From CAZBKJ01 sp964492495 (GTDB lineage: Bacteria > Patescibacteriota > Microgenomatia > UBA1400 > UBA12028): 42,415 nt of DNA. Shown piece after piece: positions 8,382 through 20,600 of this stretch. The translations under genes and the position numbers were made by a program. The stretch's first letter is position 1. Each line of letters starts with the position of its first letter. The stretch is taken from the NCBI GenBank assembly GCA_964492495.1, contig CAZBKJ010000007.1:1-42415 (forward strand), read 5' to 3'. The notes below the pieces were generated by a model that was given only the letters and a program-made list of their open reading frames with translations, did no database searches and was not told where the DNA came from.

Positions 8382-8576
8382 TTATGGTGCAAAAATTGCC
8401 GTATTATCTGCGTAAACCAAATCTTGCGCTTCTCGGGCTGTCTGCCAGTTTTTATACAATATATCAATCTTTTCCTCATCAGCTGACTTACCACCATCGT
8501 GCTCTTCTATTGAGGTTTTTTCCATGCAAAAGCTTGACAGTGACCCCCCTGTGTTTCCATAATAAAACTTAGACAT
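8382..8576 (-). CDS. Hypothetical small acidic protein
   Basis: A 64-residue ORF from ATG at 8576 (an upstream ATG at 8591 would add five residues). I do not recognise it. The C-terminal two thirds are charged and helix-prone, with EEHDGGKSADEEK followed by IDILYKNWQTAREAQD, and look more like a real protein than the surrounding frames. A terminator-like hairpin follows. It is divergent from the giant gene, and one of that gene's two candidate promoters lies inside it. It could still be a chance ORF. Confidence 0.4.
   Translation of the reverse strand: MSKFYYGNTGGSLSSFCMEKTSIEEHDGGKSADEEKIDILYKNWQTAREAQDLVYADNTAIFAP
8534..8563 (+). promoter_or_regulatory. Alternative distal promoter for the giant gene
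   Basis: A perfect TTGACA is separated by 18 nt from CATAAT, about 70 nt before the giant gene's ATG. It would give a leader of roughly 65 nt that lacks an obvious Shine-Dalgarno. Confidence 0.35.
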
Positions 8577-8591
8577 TTTCAGTTCTCTCAA

Positions 8592-8621
8592 TTGGACATT
8601 CTCAGATCTAAAGGGTAGTTT
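8592..8621 (+). promoter_or_regulatory. Proximal promoter of the giant gene
   Basis: TTGGAC, an 18-nt spacer and TAGTTT end 13 nt before the ATG at 8635. This predicts a very short leader, in line with other promoters in the window. The -10 box is weak. Confidence 0.4.
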
Positions 8622-8634
8622 TCAAAAATCTTCT

Positions 8635-11600
8635 ATGCCGATCGTCAAACAACATCATAGTGAAACCGATTCAATTCCGATTACAGAAGCGGCAAGAATA
8701 CTAAAAGTTTCAGAAAAAACTCTTCGTCGGTGGGAAGACAAAAAAATTCTTATTCCCCTTCGCACCCATGGTGGTCACCGTCGTTACTCTGCCTCTGCGC
8801 TCATAGAGTTTAAGAAAAAAAAGAAACTAGAAAAAAATCTAAAGAGTGAGTACAAAACAGAGACAGTATTTGACTGGACTGAGCCACAAATTCAAACAGA
8901 AAGAGAACCCGTAGAAGTGAGTGTGACTGACTCCTTTCAGCCAGAAGAAGTTGCCAGAGAACAGCATGCCTTCAGTGAGAAAAAACTGGATGGTTTTTTC
9001 ACCCAAAATGAAACTGTCAAGCATGTCGTAGAAGCATCTGCACCCTCGCTGTACTCAAAGCGATTGCGCTTTCCAGATCGAAAAAATATCGTCCTTTCTC
9101 TTTCGATTGTGCTTTTGTTAGTAGGTTCCTTTGCAGTTTTTTCTGCTCTCCCTATCCCGCTACTTTTCAAAAAAGCGCAAACACAAGCAAAAAACATCTC
9201 ACTTCATACAGAACCTGTTCGTTCCCTCATTCAGGGTATCGCCCTTAGCTTCTCACCCACAGCTAGCGTCCAGGAGAAGAAAGAAGGCTTACAGAGTCGA
9301 TCCAAAGTGTTGGGAAGTACAAGTCTTGAATATATTCGATTTGTCCTAGGAGTAGATGCGCGCTTTAAAGAATTCGCTGAGTTCCAAAAAGATATTCTTG
9401 TTTCTGGTGATGCAACAGTCAGTGGCTCATTGACTGTGGATTCAGGACGAGTGTTCACCGGAGCACAAGTAGCCCAAATTTTCCCAACAAACGCGACGAC
9501 TCTCACTCTTGGAGAGTCCTCTACTTCGATCACGATTGGCTCCTCCAACAGCACTACCTCTACAGGTGGCACGCTCAACATTGGAGGAAATACGTTGACA
9601 ACACCAGGTGATCTAACGATTGATCCTGGAGGTGGAGCTGTAACCATTGGTACAGGGGTCGCACAGGACATCGACTTGTCAGGCGATGATTTTTTCGTTT
9701 CAGGGGACGTGGAAGTTGATGGGATCGCCTACCTACCAACGGTGTCTACAAACGGAGATGCCATTACAGATTTTACGGGTACAGGACTTACCCTTTCTGG
9801 AGGAAGCCTTCAAGCAACTCTTGGCACATCAATCAGTACCGCAGAGATTGATGATGACGCTATTACAGCTGCAAAAATCGCTTCAGGTGCGGTAGGTTCA
9901 AGTGAAATTGCCGATGGTGTAATCTCAGAAGTTGATTTGCTCTCCTCCAATGACGCGACGAATGGATATGCCCTTACCTACAACTCATCAACTGGTGGAT
10001 TTACCTGGACAGATGTTGCATCCGGGCAAGTGTGGGTTGATGGTGGGACTGTTATCTATCAATCGACAACAACCGATGATGTCAGTATTGGTGGAACTAC
10101 AAGCTTAGGAAAGCTATCTGTTGATGGTGATAGTGATGAGGTTCAACTCCTTGTTCAGGGAAACTCAAGTCAGACAGCAGATCTATTTGTCATTGAAAAC
10201 TCCTCTGGAACTGATCTCTTGCGCATAAATAGTTCTGGCCAAATCACGTCGGGATCCTCTTTAACCACACTCACCACTTCTACTGGAGCAGTTGATGCTG
10301 ATGCCATTGGACTGATCTCTTCAGACGGCACTGGCAGTACGAGCTCGGGATCAGGTCTCGAAACAAATTCAGACGCTCTCGGATTACTCCAAGGTTGTGC
10401 GGATGGTGAAATCTTAAAATGGGTGGATGCAAGTAGTACATGGGAATGTTCCAGCGATGCTGGCGCAGGTGGATCTGGAATTATAAATGTCCAAACAAAC
10501 GACGTTGCCATTGGAACAAGCGTTGATACGCTAGACTTTAGTACTGATTTTTCGTTGACTGCCTCGCCTTCCAATGAAATCAATATTTCGGTTGCGGATG
10601 ACATCCTCAACTTTACCGAATTTTCAGACGCACTCACGTTAGATGCTGCCACAACCATCACCAATGCGTTAGCTGGAAACTTGACAATAGATCTCACCTC
10701 CACCGGTGATTTTGTGATTGCAGATGGAGGAGTAGCTTTCTTTACCTTCACCGACGGTGGTGCGTTAACACAAGCAGGCAGTGGTCAAGTCACTCTGACC
10801 GGAAATGTTGATGCTTCAAGTGGACTGGATGTGACAGGGGCATCACTCACAGTCGGTGGTGCAAATGCCACGATTACCACAGGTGGAGCATTGACCTTGG
10901 CCTCTACAATTACAGCCAACACTGACGAGACCATCAACGGGGTTGATATTAATACCGGAACTGTCAGTGATGTGGTGAATTTAACAATTAATTCTGGTGG
11001 AGACCTCACAATTGGCGCTATTGGCTTAAATGATGTTGGATCAGACAACATCACTTCTGGTGCTTCTTTAGTCGGAGTGTTTGATGAGTTCGCTAATTCA
11101 AGCGGAACAACAGTTCAAGATGTTTTGGATGATCTTGATTCCGCCATCGGTGCTGGTGCGTCCAAATGGACTGATTCAGGTACCCTTACGTATCTTACCG
11201 ATACAACAGATAGCATTACCGTTGGAAGTTCAACCGAACTTGGAAAACTTGCAGTTGATGGAAATGCAGATGAGATCCAGCTGGTAGTACAAGGCAATGG
11301 AACACAGACAAGCGCGCTTGCAATTTTTGAAGATTCAACTGGTGCCGATCAATTTTCTATCAGTAATACTGGAAATGTAACACTTGCTGGTGATTTAACT
11401 ATCTCTGGCGGGAATATCACCTCTGCAACGACCTTTGATTCCACTGCAACAGTAACGGGAATACTTACCGCAAATGGCGCATTTGATGCTAATGAACTCT
11501 TCACTCTTGGCGATAATGGTGAAACAGGAAGTGTTGATACTTCTGATTGGGATATTTCTACGACCGGAGCACTGACTGGGATATCTGGAATTTCTAACGA

Positions 11601-14600
11601 TGCTGCCTATACTCAGTCTGGAGCATCACAAAACACCTTCACCGGAAATGTTGATACGACCGCTGGTCTTGATGTAACTGGTGCATCACTGACCGTTGGG
11701 GGTGCGAATGCAAGTATAACGACAGCAGGGGCGCTCACATTAGCCTCCACAATTACCGCCAACACCGATGAAACAATTAACGGAGTTGATATTTCCACAG
11801 GTACAGTAAGTGATGTCGTCAATCTCACCATAAATTCTGGTGGTGATCTTACGATTGGCTCAATTGGTCTCAATGACGTCGGAAGCGATAACATCACATC
11901 AGGAGCCTCGCTTGTTGGAGTATTTGACGAATTCACCAATAGCAATGGAACGACTGTTCAAGATGTCTTGGATGACTTGGATTCTGCAATGGGTGCGGGA
12001 GCATCGAAATGGACTGATGGCGGGACGGTTACGTACCTCACTGCCACAACAGACGACGTTGCCATAGGGGCTTCAAACACACTCGTTGCACCGTTCTCAG
12101 TTGATGTCTCAGCGAACTTGGTTCGTATCGGTACGGGGGCAACTGCCAACGCCCAACTTGATATGTATGCCTCTGATGGTGATACAGGATCTCTGACGTA
12201 CAACACATCTGATCAATTCTCTTTTTCAGGTGGCGATGTTGCGATCGGACAAGCCCTATCAGTTGGCACAACACTTGATGTGACGGGTATTTCAACCTTG
12301 GTAGGAAACTTGAATGCCAATGGTGGACTTGATGTCGATAATGCTTTTGTGGTCGCCGATGGTGGAGTGCTCACCACCTCACAAACCGCTAACTTTGATG
12401 GAAGTGTTGATGTTGATGGAGCTGCTGATTTCTCAGCTGGTGTAACAAACTCCGCAGGAGAATTCTTGCTCTCAGGTGGAAATCTCCAACTCAATGACAA
12501 TATTAATCTAACACTCGGTACTGGCGATGATCTGACAGTTGTTCATAATGGAACAAACACCCTCATTACTTCTGCCACAGGTGATTTAATAATCGACAAT
12601 ACCCTCGCTACTGGTTCTACTATCTTTGACCTTGGAACTGACACTTCTGCAACAGATCTCTTGGTAAGAAACAATTCAGGAACACAGTTGCTAAGCCTCA
12701 ATGGTGCCGGAGCATTCCAACTGGGAAGTAACGGACAAGATGGCCAGTTCATTCTCTACAACGAACTTGGTGGTACTGACTACACGAACATCATCAACCC
12801 AAGTGGTTCTCAGTCACAAAACATCACGTATACCCTCCCTCCAGATGATGGTGGTGCGGATAACTATGTGCTCACAACTGACGGTTCTGGTGTACTGCAA
12901 TGGGAGTCTGTATCCGGAGCTGGTGGTGGAACTGGTGATTTGACAGATATCGTCGCTGGAAACTACATCGATGTACAAAATGCTGGAGGTCCGAGTCCCA
13001 CTGTAGACTTTGACCCAACAGAGCTTGAAGGAGTAACTTGGGGAGCATCTGCCGGAGCAAGTGAACCATTTACGTGGACATACGATGTAACAAATTCTGG
13101 CACTGATCCTTCTATTACATTTGCGGACAACGCGATAACCCTCACAGCAGCTACGCTCACAGCGAGTGGTGATTTGACTCTCCAAGGGGGCGATTTAGCC
13201 CTTGGCACTGCTGGAACTGATGGTTCACTCACCTTTTATAACGAACTCGGTGCAACTGATCGAAGTGTGGTATTCAATGTCTCTGCGTCACAGTCAGAAG
13301 ACACGACCTACACTCTTCCACCAGATAATGGTGGCGCAGACAACTACGTTCTCACTACAGATGGAAATGGTTTGTTACAGTGGGAATCAATTACAGGAGC
13401 TGGTGGAGCAAGCGGTGATATTACGGCAGTAACTGCAGGATCTGGGTTAACTGGAGGTGGAGCAAGTGGTGACGTAACACTCGATATCGGTGAAGGAACA
13501 GCAATTGATGTTGCGGCAGATGCAATCTCATGGGACTCAACCGAGGTCGGAACAACAACCTACGGCAGTGGTTCTGGAATTGTCTGGACCTTTGATGCTT
13601 CAGTTGGAACAGATACAACTATAGCTTTTGGAAATGACACCATTGGCCTCACGGCTGGAACGACGACCGCGACAGGAGCATTCACAGTCACAGGGACACT
13701 CACAGCCAGTGGAGCGCTCGATGCCAACGGCCAGTTTGATCTCGGTGATAACGGTGACACAGGCGCAATAGACACTTCTGACTGGGATATTTCTACAACT
13801 GGAGCACTCACTGGTATCAGCGGTATCACAACAGATGGCGGATACACTCAATCAGGCGCAACGGGAAACACCTTCACAGGAAATGTTGATGCGACATCCG
13901 GACTCGATGTGACAGGTGCATCACTGACGGTTGGTGGTGCAAATGCAGCAATCACTACAGGTGGAGCATTGACCTTAGCCTCAACAATTACTGCAAATAC
14001 AGACGAGACAGTGAATGGTATCGATATCAACGCTGGCACAGTAACTGACGTCGTTAATTTAACAATTAATTCTGGTGGAGACCTCACAATTGGTGCAATT
14101 GGCTTAAATGATGTTGGATCAGACAACATCACTTCAGGGGCTTCTTTAGTCGGAGCGTTTGATGAGTTTACAAACAGTGATAGTACAACTGTCCAAGACG
14201 TTTTAGATGATCTTGATGCAGCTATTGGAGCTGGAGCTTCCAAATGGACTGATGGTGGTACTGTAACCTACCTTACTTCCACAACTGATGATCTTGCAGT
14301 TGGTGGCTCCACTGTTCTAGCCTCTATGTTTGGCCTTGATGAGTCTGCTGGCAACTTCTACTTTGGTTATGACAACTCAGCTTCTCCTACATTGAACTTT
14401 GAGGCATCTGACGGTGATGCTGGAGAATTTGGATTTAACACAACCGATTCCTTCTTCTTTAGTAATGCACTAGTTGGTATTGGAACCGCGAGTCCGAGTG
14501 AGCAACTTGAAGTTGGAGGCAATATCGAGCTAACCGCAGCAGTTCCTCGCCTTGCGTTTGACAATACGAACGGTGATAACGACTGGTACTTTCAGGCATC

Positions 14601-17600
14601 AACTCTTGGATTTCAGTTTAGAAATTCATCAGATAATGTGAACTACCTTTTGATCAACCAAACAGGCCTTGTGGGTATTGGAGGAGATGATACTCCTGAT
14701 TATCTGCTCGAACTCTATGATGCCACTGCCACTCCTACGTTCGCCCTCTCAGATGATGACATTGCACATGGACTCACAACACTTGCCCAAACAGATGTCT
14801 TCGCTCACATGACGTCACTCTCAACGACGGCTGGCGGTGCCGAACTTACAGCAATCAGTGACACCGATGCGCAAGCATTGTCTGTTCGTGGAGTGATTGG
14901 TTCTACAGATCCAACAGACACAACTCCAGCAGTGAAGATTGTAGGAGCAAAGAGCAATGGCACAACTGGAATGGCAGATCTAGGTGCGACTGAAACAGTA
15001 TTTCAAGTTGCAAACAACGATAACACTTCAGCACTCACAATACTTGGAAGTGGAAATGTTGGGATCGGTGATACCTCGCCATCTGCATTACTGACAGTTG
15101 GAACATCGGATGCATTCCAAATTGATGCTTCTGGAAATGTCGTTACTACTGGGACACTAACTGCCGCGACGAACGAAACCATTAACGGGGTCGATATTTC
15201 TGCAGGAACAGTTTCAGATGTTGTGAACCTCACAATTAATTCGGGTGGCGATCTTACAATCGGTGCGATTGGCTTAAACGATGTTGGTTCTGACAATATC
15301 ACTTCCGGTGCTTCACTAGTGGGAGTGTTTGATGAATTTGATAACTCTGCTTCTACCACAGTTCAAGATGTCATTGATGACATTGATTCAGCGATCGGAA
15401 ACAGAACCTATACAGCTGACAACTATGTGACTGATGGACAAAGTCTCACAGCATCTATCGATGCTCTCGATCAGGCTATCAGCGCTTCTACATATACCGG
15501 TTGGACACTTGATGGTGATGATGCTGATACCGAAGTAATCGCATCGGGTAATACTGTGCTCATCGCTGGCGGTACAAACGGAATTGATACCGATGTGTCT
15601 GCAACAGACACTGTTACTCTAAACCTAGATACAACTGAAATTGGAACCACAACGTTTGGTTCAGGAACAGGATTCACCTGGACATTCAATTCAGGTACAA
15701 CTGATCCAACACTTATTTTTGGAGATGGATCAGTCACTGCGAATGTAAACTGGAATCTCGATGGAGGATTTGATGTTGATGACGCCTTTGTTGTTGCCAA
15801 TGGTGGTGTGCTGACCACCTCCCAGACGGCTAACTTTGATGGAGCAGTAGATGTCGATGGTGTTGCTGATTTCTCTGCCGGTCTCACAAATTCAGCAGGT
15901 GAACTCTTAGTTTCAGGTGGTAATGCCCAATTGAATGATTCTATTGTGCTCTCTCTGGGTACTGGAGATGATCTCAGCCTGTCTCATAACGGCACCAATA
16001 GTCTCATTACCAGCACTACTGGAGATCTCATCATCGATAACACGCTGGTAACTGGATCGACGATCTTTGATCTTGGGACAGACACTTCAGCAACTGATTT
16101 CATGATTCGAAATAACACAGGAACTCCACTATTTACGGTGACTGGTGCTGGTCTTGCTACCTTTAGTGGCAATGTTGATGTAACTGGAATCTCAACCTTC
16201 ACCGGAAATGTGAATGCGAATGGAGGATTTGATGTCGATAACGCGTTCGTGATTGCAGATGGCGGAGTGTTAACGACCTCTCAAACCGCAAACTTTGATG
16301 GCACCGCTGACTTTGATGGCGCTGTAGACTTCTCTGCAGGGGTCACAAACTCTGCTGGCGAATTCTTAGTATCCGGTGGAAACCTCCAACTCAATGACAG
16401 TATCAATTTGACAGTTGGAACTGGAGATGACTTCACTGTTACTCACAATGGAACGAATACATTGCTCACATCCGCTACCGGTGATCTTATTATCGATAAT
16501 ACATTAGTTACAGGCTCCACAATCTTTGATCTAGGAACAGACACATCTGCAACTGATTTCCTCATCAGGAACAACTCAGGTACTCAACTTTTGAGTCTCA
16601 ATGGTGCCGGTGCACTCCAGCTTGGGAGTAACGGACAAGATGGACAATTGGTTTTATACAATGAAATTGGTGGAACTGATTACACCAATACGTTTAACCT
16701 GAGCGGTTCTCAAGCAGCAAACATCACCTATACCCTCCCTCCAGATGATGGTGGCGCGGACAACTACGTCTTAACCACTGATGGAAATGGTTTGTTACAG
16801 TGGGAATCTGTCTCTGGAGCTGGTGGAGCAAGCGGTGATTTGACAGACATTGTTGCCGGTAACTACATCGATGTCCAAAATGCTACAGGTCCAAGCCCTA
16901 CGATTGACTTTGATCCAACTGAACTTGAGGGTGTTACTTGGGGAGCATCTGCCGGAGCAAGTGAACCATTTACGTGGACCTATGATGTTACCAACTCTGG
17001 AACCGATCCTTCGATTACCTTTGCTGACAATGCCCTTACACTCACAGCAGCTACTACAACTCTCTCGGGTGATTTAGCAATTAATGGCGGAAATGTCACT
17101 ACTGCAACTACCTTTGACTCAACTTTAACAGCAACAGGAACCTTGACAGCAAACGCAGCCTTTGATGCCAATGGCCAGTTTGATCTCGGTGATGGTGGAG
17201 ATGCTGGAACAATTTCCTCAACAACGCTCGACATTGATGCCACAGGGGCTCTTCAGATCAACTCATCAGGTGGAGCTATCAGTATTGGGAACGATGCAGT
17301 TGCTCAAGCGATCAATATCGGAACTGGTGCAGCTGCTCGCACAACTACAATTGGTAATAATACGACTACTTCTGCCCTAGCGCTGACTTCAGGAACGGGT
17401 GATATTACACTTTCTTCTACAGATGACATCAGTATCAATTCTACTGATAGTACATTCTTTAATCCTGGCAATGACATCACAGCAATCATGCCTGCAGCTG
17501 GACAATTTACTATTGATGCAGCAACCATTGATAGTACAAATATAACTGGTGCCTTCCGTCTTGAGGTTGATAGCTCAACTAGCGGAACAAGCGGATTTAT

Positions 17601-20600
17601 AAACGTTTTCCGATCAATTGATGATGATGCTGCCGATACGCTCTATGCCAATCGTACAGAAGTCACCATTCAAGACGACGCGACAGCATCAGACACCGTG
17701 TATGGAAACTATATTGGTTTGACACAAAACGACACAACTCCGGCGGCAGCCTATGGATTAGCAGTCATTGCTGAAGACGCTGGTACCTCCCCTGTTTCAA
17801 CAGGAATCTTAATTGAAAATCTACAAGCCACCGATATTGATCTCACTGATGGTCTCTTGATCAGAGCGACCACAGATGGCTCACTTGTCGATGCGATCGA
17901 TGCTTCTGATGCTGAGATCACCAATGCATTAAATATTGGAGCCAACACGATTTTAGGAACAACTGGTGTCATCGACTTCACCAACTTCGATGTTGCAGCC
18001 ACAGGTGCGCTCACACTCTCTACCGCAGGAAATACGTCAGCTTCCTTTACAAGAACATCTGCAGGCCAATGGATGTCGTTTAATGATGGAACCGATACAT
18101 GGGGTATCTATAACACTGCTGGGAGCCCAGAGGCATCGCTGACAGCCAACACTGGTGCGTTAGCAATGGATACGACCAATGGAACTCTCTACGTAAAAAC
18201 GGATGATGGTGATAACACAGGTTGGGTAAACCTCGCATCAGGTGCCTCTTCACCTTGGACTGACTCAGGAACAACATCATATTTAACTGATACGACTGAT
18301 GAGGTCGTCATTGGTGGAGCTTCCCCACTCTCTGGTGCCAAATTTTCCATTGATGGAGATGCTGATCAAACACAACTTCTTGTCCAAGGGAATGGAACAC
18401 AAACAAGTGACCTTGTTATATTTGAAAATTCAGGAGGGACAGATTTATTTAATCTCACCAATACCGGAAGTCTTTCGATTGCGAGTAATCTCACCGTTTC
18501 AGGTGGCGACATTACGGGAGTTGCTGGTAACTCATTTGACCTTGGGGAATCCACCCCAAACACGATTGGATTTACTGCTGGAAGTTCCCTTGAATTACTT
18601 CTCAATGGAACCAACTTAACTCCCGGTACAGCAGAAGGAAATTCACTTGGATCTGCAACAGCAGAGTGGGAACAACTCTTCCTCGGTGATAACAATGGAA
18701 TCGCGTTTGGACTTGATCAAGACTGGACTTTTGGGTATGACGAAGCCACTGACGATCGACTAGAGTTAGTAACAGCAGGTACATCCGGACTATTGATCCA
18801 ATCTGCAACTGCGACAGGCAATGGAGTAGCACTCACGCTCAACTCACTTTCAACGGGTGAAGGACTCTATCTGTCTTCAACGTCAACTGCACTCACATCA
18901 GGTGGACATCTTGGCCTCTTTGAGTGGAATCCTGGAAGTGCAGCCTCAACCACAGCAGATCTGTTTACGATCAATGTTGGAAGTAACGCCACGGTGCTGG
19001 GAGATATCTTTAATGTTCAAGATTACGGATCTGATTTTTTCTCAGTTGTCGAGGCTCAAATCACATCAGCCCTTCCCCACGCATTTACTGCAGCCGGAGA
19101 TGTTTCAGTGGCATACGACGTACAGTTCACGAACCAAACTGCAAGTTACATAAAATCCTATGCTCCTTTACAGATTGAATCTGGTGAATCGTTTGAATCA
19201 AACAACTTGACTCTCAAAACCTATAATTCTGGCCAACTCGTTGTTGATGCAACTGGAGGCTCTCTCTTTACCAGAAGCGCTGGTACGGTCGGAAGCTTTA
19301 ATAGAACTTCGAGTGATGGAACGATCGTATCTCTGCAACAGGATGGATCAGAAGAAGGAACGATTTCTGTCTCCGGAACAACTGTGTCGTTTAACGCCTT
19401 CACTGGTTCTCACTACGCCTGGCTTGATGGGGTGATTGAAAGAGGAAACCTCGTCTCCTTAACGGGAAACAACAAGCGCCTCCATGACAACCCAAACTCA
19501 GAAATACTCTATGGAATCGAAAAAACAGCCAAGAAAAACGATAAGTACGTTATGGGTGTCTATCTAAGTATCCTAAACCCTGATGATGCGAAAGATAGTC
19601 ATAATCCACATCTAGTTATGGCTGTTGGTAACGGTGAAGTCTGGGTAGCAGACAAAGGTGAAAATGTTGATATGGGTGACTACCTTATTTCAACTGACAT
19701 ACTAGGACATGCACAAAAAGACGACAAACAAGCACCGACAAGCTATGTCGTTGCCCGAGCAGCAGAGAGTATTGATTGGAGCACTGAGACCCAGACGATT
19801 GGTGGAGTAAAACACAAGAAGATCTCCGTATTCTTTGAGAACTTTACCACCCAAAACTACATTGCCCTTGATACACAAGGAAATATACTCGATGAAACAC
19901 TCGCGCGTGCCTTAGAGAATCCAGAAAGTGCGACCTCCAGGTCACTTGCCAGTTCATTGGTTGCTCTCATTGAAGAAACAAGAACAGCCTTCACCCATTT
20001 GATCGCTGGAACAATTACGACTGAGTCTCTAGAGACCAATTCCCTACTAGTTGGTGGAAAAACACTTGAGAACCTTGTCAAGGACACTCTACTCTCTCAA
20101 GGTTTGACTGCCACACAGTCAGCAAACGTGGCAATTGAAAACCTCTATGCCCGTGATGCCTCGATCTCAGGCGCTCTTTCTGGGAAAGATGCCACGTTTA
20201 GTGGATCAATCTCCGCTTCAAATATTGATGCAATCGAAACAAGACTGGGCTCATCAGAAGAGAACATTTCAGAACTACTTTCACGAACCTCCACCGCATC
20301 GGCACAAGAGAGAGAAGAAATTATCGCCAGTCTTACTCCACAGATGAGAGAACTTATTGACTCAATGCTTCAAGAAGCTGGCAACTGGAGTCCATCCGCA
20401 AGTTCATCCGCGCTCCTCACTGCAGATGCAATCTTTGCAAACGAATACTTAAATGTCCAAGGAACAGCTTCCATCACGAATGCAAATATCAACTCAGCAC
20501 TTTTGATCGGTGGAAACATGCTTCTTGATCAAAACTCCTTGTCGCTTACATCTGCAACCGAGAACACCCTCTATATTCAACCGTCTGGAGTTGGAGTACT

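Noticed and set aside
10798..17070. Repeats as a CRISPR or minisatellite array
   Set aside because: Units are 400-860 bp, in frame and coding, with no short repeat-spacer pattern.
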